Source: JANMEX01 sp041751995
GTDB lineage: Bacteria > Pseudomonadota > Alphaproteobacteria > Rhizobiales > Rhizobiaceae
DNA: 64,000 nucleotides
Assembly: GCA_041751995.1 (NCBI GenBank)
Contig: JBGSHY010000039.1
Coordinates: 111,117-175,116, forward strand
Direction of reading: 5' to 3'
Of the stretch, positions 60,317-64,000 are shown piece after piece. Below the pieces are notes generated by a model that was not told where the DNA came from, ran no database searches, and saw only the letters and a list, made by a program, of their open reading frames with translations. Within the stretch, counting starts at the first letter, position 1. Every line of letters starts with the position of its first letter. A program made the position numbers and the translations under genes.

Positions 60317-62554
60317 TCAGCCGTAAACACGGCGCGCGGCCGAAACGCAAGATTTTTCCTTGAGCTGCGAGATCAGCCTGTTGAGATGTTTCAGGTCCCA
60401 AACTTCAAGCTCGAACAGCATTTCGGTGAAATCGGGCGCGGTATTGGACATTTCGAGTTTGTGGATGTTGGCCTCGTTCAGCGCGATGGTCTGGGCGATT
60501 TCGGCCAGCGTGCCGGGTTCATTTAGCGCGGAGATCGACACGCGGGCCGGGAAGCGTTCCTTCATGCCTTCGTCAATGTCCCAGCGCACGTCAATCCAGC
60601 GGTCCGGCTGGTCGTCAAATGCGGTCAGCGCCGATGACTGGATCGGATAGATGGTGATGCCCTGCCCCGGCGTGACGATACCGACGATGCGGTCCCCGGG
60701 CACGGCGCCATCCTGCGAGAACGACACCGGCAGTTCATTGCCCGCGCCGCGTACCGGCACGGCGTTCTTGGCGATCTTCGGTACTTTGGGCTCTTTCGGT
60801 TCGGACCGTCCCGGCATGCGGAACAGCATGCCGGCCGCGTTGCGCAGGTTGATCCAGCCTTCTTCCTTCGGCGGCGGAGCGGATTGGACCGCGACCCGCT
60901 CTTCCTTGTAATCAGGGAACACGGCGCGCAGCACGTCGGAGGAAGCGAGTTCGCCGCGCCCGACCGCAGCCAGCACGTCGTCCGGCTCCTTGCGGGCCAG
61001 GCGATGCAACACCGGCTTCAACAGGTCCCGGCTGAACGGTTTGCCGGTACGTGCGAAAGCGCGTTCGAGAATGCGGATACCGAGGCCCGAATATTGCTTG
61101 CGGATGGCCGAACGGGTGGCGCGGCGGATGGCGGCGCGGGCCTTGCCGGTGACGACAATGGCTTCCCATGCGGCTGGCGGGATCTGCGCGGTGGAGGTGA
61201 CAATATCCACTTCGTCGCCATTTTTCAGCTCGGTCATCAACGGCATCATGCGGCCGTTGATCTTGACGCCAACGCAGGTGTCGCCGATGTCGGTGTGAAC
61301 CGCATAGGCAAAATCAATTGGCGTTGCGCCGCGCGGCAGGGCGATCAGCCGGCCCTTGGGCGTAAAGCAGAACACCTGATCCTGGAACAGCTCCAGCTTG
61401 GTGTGTTCGAGAAACTCTTCGGCGCTGTCGCCTTCGGAAAGCTGCTCGATGGTCTGGCGCAGCCAGGCGTAGGCGCGGCTGTCCTTGGACATTTTCAACG
61501 CTTCCGGATCCTGCCGTCCGCGCTTGTCCTTGTAGATCGAGTGCGCAGCCACGCCATATTCGGCAATGTCATCCATGGCCCGAGTGCGGATCTGCAGCTC
61601 GACGCGCTGGCGCGACGGACCGACGATGGTGGTGTGGATCGAGCGGTAGTCGTTCTGCTTGGGTGTCGAGATATAGTCCTTGAACCGGCCCGGCACGGTT
61701 TGCCACGTCGTGTGGATGGCCCCCAACGCCCGGTAGCAATCATCGAGGCTTTCGACCAGCACGCGGAAGCCGAAAATGTCGGACAGCTGCTCGAATGACA
61801 GGCCTTTGGATTCCATTTTGCGGAACACCGACCAGGACTTTTTCTGCCGGCTTTTGACGTCGGCCTTTATGTGATTCTTTTCAAACAGTTCCGACAGGTC
61901 TTTCTCAATGCGCGAGAGGAGACCGGCGTTGCGGTGGGCAAGGTCGGCGAGCCGTTCGGTGACCGTCTTCCACGCATCCGGATTGATCTGGCGGAAGGCG
62001 AGTTCCTCCAGCTCTTCGCGCATGTCCTGCATGCCCATGCGCCCGGCGAGCGGCGCGTAGATGTCCATCGTCTCTTCGGCAATGCGCAGCCGCTTTGATT
62101 CCGGCATATGGTCGATGGTGCGCATGTTGTGCAGGCGGTCGGCAAGCTTGACCAGAAGTACGCGCACGTCGTCGGCGACGGCCAACAGCAGTTTGCGCAA
62201 ATTCTCCGCCTGCGCGGCCTTCTTCGACACGAGGTCGAGCTTTTTCAGTTTGGTCAGGCCCTCGACCAGCGCGCCGATGTCAGCGCCGAATATCTCGTCG
62301 ATTTCGGCGCGGGTAGCGCTGGTGTCCTCGATCGTGTCGTGCAGCAGCGCTGCAACGACTGTCGATTCGTCGAGGTGCATGTCGGTGAGGATGGCGGCGA
62401 CTTCGAGCGGGTGGGAGAAATAAGGGTCGCCCGAGGCGCGCTTCTGGTGGCCATGTTTCTGCATGGCGTAGACATAGGCCTTGTTCAGCAACGCCTCATT
62501 GGCGTCCGGCTTGTAGCGCTGGACGCGCTCGACAAGCTCATACTGCCGCATCAT
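60317..62554 (-). CDS. rsh: Bifunctional (p)ppGpp synthetase/hydrolase (RelA/SpoT homologue, Rsh)
   Basis: A 745-residue stringent-response enzyme. Order: HD hydrolase with RASGDPYFSHPLEVAAIL and ALLHDTIEDTSATRAEID (about residues 37-80), synthetase with YRALGAIHTTWQTVPGRFKD and TPKQNDYRSIHTTIVG (about 260-310), TGS domain (CFTPKGRLIALPRGATPIDF, about 390-410), helical/zinc finger-like part and a C-terminal ACT domain (RVSISALNEPGTLAEIAQTI). Both catalytic sites look intact, as in single-copy rhizobial Rsh. The ATG at 62554 (MMRQYELVERVQRYKP) is the usual start. It lies 117 bases downstream of rpoZ. Confidence 0.96.
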   Translation of the reverse strand: MMRQYELVERVQRYKPDANEALLNKAYVYAMQKHGHQKRASGDPYFSHPLEVAAILTDMHLDESTVVAALLHDTIEDTSATRAEIDEIFGADIGALVEGLTKLKKLDLVSKKAAQAENLRKLLLAVADDVRVLLVKLADRLHNMRTIDHMPESKRLRIAEETMDIYAPLAGRMGMQDMREELEELAFRQINPDAWKTVTERLADLAHRNAGLLSRIEKDLSELFEKNHIKADVKSRQKKSWSVFRKMESKGLSFEQLSDIFGFRVLVESLDDCYRALGAIHTTWQTVPGRFKDYISTPKQNDYRSIHTTIVGPSRQRVELQIRTRAMDDIAEYGVAAHSIYKDKRGRQDPEALKMSKDSRAYAWLRQTIEQLSEGDSAEEFLEHTKLELFQDQVFCFTPKGRLIALPRGATPIDFAYAVHTDIGDTCVGVKINGRMMPLMTELKNGDEVDIVTSTAQIPPAAWEAIVVTGKARAAIRRATRSAIRKQYSGLGIRILERAFARTGKPFSRDLLKPVLHRLARKEPDDVLAAVGRGELASSDVLRAVFPDYKEERVAVQSAPPPKEEGWINLRNAAGMLFRMPGRSEPKEPKVPKIAKNAVPVRGAGNELPVSFSQDGAVPGDRIVGIVTPGQGITIYPIQSSALTAFDDQPDRWIDVRWDIDEGMKERFPARVSISALNEPGTLAEIAQTIALNEANIHKLEMSNTAPDFTEMLFELEVWDLKHLNRLISQLKEKSCVSAARRVYG

Positions 62555-62671
62555 GCCTTTGTTGCCCCGCACCGGCTGTTCCAAACAAATCACGCGCCGC
62601 AGTGATTTGCGGCGCGTGATCATGGTAGTCGGGAAATTCAGTCGAAAGGAAGATCAAACCTTCCAGTCAGA

Positions 62672-63064
62672 TCAGAAATCGTCGTTTTTCTCAGGCGCCA
62701 CAAGACCTTCGATACCGGCAAGCAGCTCATCTTCCGACATCTGGTCGAATGCGACCTTGTCGTCTTCGTCGACCAGCGGCACGAATTCGTCGGCGGCATC
62801 AGCCTTGGCGGCGGCAGGAGCTTCCGGCTCGTCAACTTCGACATGTTTCTGCAGCGAATGGATCAGGTCTTCCTTGAGATCGCCCGGCGACAGGGTCTCG
62901 TCGGCGATTTCACGCAACGCCACGACCGGGTTCTTGTCGTTGTCGCGGTCGATGGTGATCGGCGCGCCTTGCGAGATCAGGCGGGCACGATGGCTGGCGA
63001 GAAGCACCAGTTCGAAACGGTTGTCGACCTTGTCGATGCAATCTTCAACGGTAACGCGGGCCAT
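62672..63064 (-). CDS. rpoZ: RNA polymerase omega subunit
   Basis: A 130-residue small subunit of RNA polymerase that helps beta-prime fold. MARVTVEDCIDKVDNRFELV (residues 1-20), ASHRARLISQGAPITIDRDN (about 23-42) and NPVVALREIADETLSP (about 45-60) are the omega core; an acidic tail follows (about residues 70-130), as in alphaproteobacteria. ATG at 63064 has AAGGGG about eight bases upstream. It precedes rsh; a good promoter candidate lies at 63109-63137. Confidence 0.95.
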   Translation of the reverse strand: MARVTVEDCIDKVDNRFELVLLASHRARLISQGAPITIDRDNDKNPVVALREIADETLSPGDLKEDLIHSLQKHVEVDEPEAPAAAKADAADEFVPLVDEDDKVAFDQMSEDELLAGIEGLVAPEKNDDF

Positions 63065-63108
63065 GGATGCCCCTTTCTTCAACGGTAATCTGCGGAGATT
63101 TGAGTGCG

Positions 63109-63137
63109 CAATAGCGCGGCCCGCCTCAAAACACAAG
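63109..63137 (-). promoter_or_regulatory. Rhizobial-type promoter for rpoZ
   Basis: On the minus strand CTTGTG (63132-63137), 17 bases, then CTATTG (63109-63114). This matches the rhizobial consensus CTTGAC-N17-CTATAT in seven of twelve or more bases including the CTTG and CTAT cores. The -10 is 45 bases before the rpoZ ATG. Confidence 0.5.
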
Positions 63138-63293
63138 CAAAACCGCCAAGTGTGGAATTTGATCACCCGGTTTGTGAAAGCTGTTGGAAACAGGCGCGCT
63201 TGCGTTTAAGAAATGTCCACGCACAACGGTGTTGATATTGCCAAACCGCTTTGCCCCAAAACATTTGAACAAATTCATATTGGAGAAAAATCG

Positions 63294-63875
63294 ATGATGT
63301 TCGATCCGCGCGAAAAAATCGCCTTGTTCATTGACGGTGCCAACCTTTACGCCACGTCTAAGGCCCTCGGCTTCGACATTGACTACCGCAAGATGCTCAA
63401 ATTCTTCCAGAAGCGCGGCTATCTCCTGCGCGCGCATTATTACACCGCACTGGTCGAGGATCAGGAGTTTTCGTCAATCCGCCCGCTGGTCGATTGGCTT
63501 GATTATAATGGCTACCGCGTCGTCACCAAGCCGGCCAAGGAATTCACCGATTCGCTGGGACGCCGGAAGATCAAGGGCAATATGGATATCGAACTGGCCA
63601 TCGATGCCATGGAACAGTCCCAGGTCGTCGATCACCTCGTGATCTTCTCGGGCGACGGCGATTTCACCACGCTCGTCGAAGCGCTTCAGCGGAAGGGGAA
63701 GAAGGTTTCAGTTGTCTCCACAATGGCAACGCAACCCCCGATGATCGCCGACGATCTCCGCCGCCAGTCCGATCACTTCATCGATCTCATCACGCTCAAG
63801 GCCGAAGTCGGCCGCGACCCGTCCGAGCGTACTCCGCGACATGTCGAGCCGGCGCACGACGAGATCGAGACCTGA
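63294..63875 (+). CDS. NYN domain (LabA/DUF88-like) protein
   Basis: A 193-residue PIN-like nuclease-fold protein. Acidic residues sit in ALFIDGANLYATSKALGFDI (about residues 10-29), GNMDIELAIDAMEQSQ (about 95-110) and VIFSGDGDFTTLVEALQRKG (about 116-135), the three clusters of the NYN catalytic site. LabA-type proteins are thought to be metal-dependent RNases; no target is known. GGAG lies ahead of the ATG at 63294 (a second ATG is at 63297). Divergent from rpoZ with 229 bases between them. Confidence 0.88.
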   Translation: MMFDPREKIALFIDGANLYATSKALGFDIDYRKMLKFFQKRGYLLRAHYYTALVEDQEFSSIRPLVDWLDYNGYRVVTKPAKEFTDSLGRRKIKGNMDIELAIDAMEQSQVVDHLVIFSGDGDFTTLVEALQRKGKKVSVVSTMATQPPMIADDLRRQSDHFIDLITLKAEVGRDPSERTPRHVEPAHDEIET

Positions 63876-64000
63876 TCGACCGACGACGGCCTTCCCAATA
63901 CTACACATCTTCGTGATATACTTGTGTAACAAAGTCCAGAATTAACGCTCCACCTGCTACAGCCGAAGATCGAGGAATGGTTTTCCGATCAACTCGGGAT
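63876..64000 (+). other. Right-edge region, possible start of a further gene
   Basis: The last 125 bases have no complete gene. One frame from 63948 reads LHLLQPKIEEWFSDQLG and is open to the window end, resembling the N terminus of Lhr or DEAD-box helicases (LHPxVxxWFxxxxG), but no ATG, GTG or TTG start is in that frame after the upstream TAA at 63927. It could be spliced off by a missing start or be chance. Confidence 0.2.

Overview
The window looks like a chromosomal core segment of an alphaproteobacterium of the order Rhizobiales/Hyphomicrobiales. This rests on gene content and order: aspS, rnd, ppx-ppk; the general amino acid importer aapJQMP; purM-purN next to a CDP-alcohol phosphotransferase, a PerM-type protein and the DnaA regulator hdaA; an SDR gene-uvrC-pgsA-moaD-moaE; nadABC-panCB; and rpoZ-rsh-pyrE-acpS-lepB-rnc-era-recO. 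Other signs are an NDUFS4-type complex I gene, a zf-CHCC zinc-finger gene and one rpoZ promoter with the rhizobial CTTGxx-N17-CTATxx layout. I cannot name genus or species. I see no insertion sequence, prophage, integrase, CRISPR array, rRNA operon or replication origin.

Layout. 1-7.6 kb: the 5' end of aspS, an outer-membrane barrel gene, a DUF1294 gene, a 0.7 kb gap that holds a candidate 6S RNA and a strong hairpin, RNase D, and the polyphosphate pair ppx-ppk. 7.7-16 kb: zf-CHCC gene, FAD monooxygenase, aspartate ammonia-lyase, a DUF2459 gene and the aapJQMP importer. 16-24.4 kb: PAP2 phosphatase, metC, a MazG-like gene, a GT25 glycosyltransferase, tRNA-Arg(TCT), the NDUFS4-like gene, tRNA-Pro(TGG), hdaA, perM, a CDP-alcohol phosphotransferase, purMN and a 58-codon gene. 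24.6-37 kb is the more accessory part: a vanadium haloperoxidase/FG-GAP-UnbV gene pair facing a small cysteine-rich secreted protein across a Pho-box-like repeat array, GNAT and secreted proteins, a lone molybdopterin oxidoreductase, twin LysE exporters, a DMT exporter, rlmJ, an RNase T2 lipoprotein, a glutathione transferase and a second barrel protein.

37-44.8 kb: SDR-uvrC-pgsA-moaD-moaE run, YaiI, hemolysin III, a zinc-independent MDR reductase, an HdeA/B-like protein and ndk. 44.9-50.6 kb: six minus-strand genes for NAD and pantothenate synthesis (nadA, nadB, nadC, panC, panB) ending in a secreted DUF3828-like protein. 50.8-55.4 kb: an MFS transporter and a large DUF2339 membrane-protein gene interrupted by an in-frame TGA. 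55.4-63.1 kb: recO, era, rnc, lepB, acpS, DUF2062, pyrE, rsh and rpoZ, all on the minus strand. 63.3 kb: an NYN-domain gene; the last 125 bases may hold the start of another gene.

Most of the window is ordinary housekeeping. The observations I rate highest are the premature TGA that splits an otherwise intact 1086-codon DUF2339 frame, the 20-bp tandem CTGTCA array at 27674-27711 between the haloperoxidase operon and a disulfide-rich secreted protein, the haloperoxidase/UnbV pair itself, and the unannotated structured RNA at about 2171-2356 that resembles 6S RNA. I did not find a clearly new multi-gene defence or mobile system.
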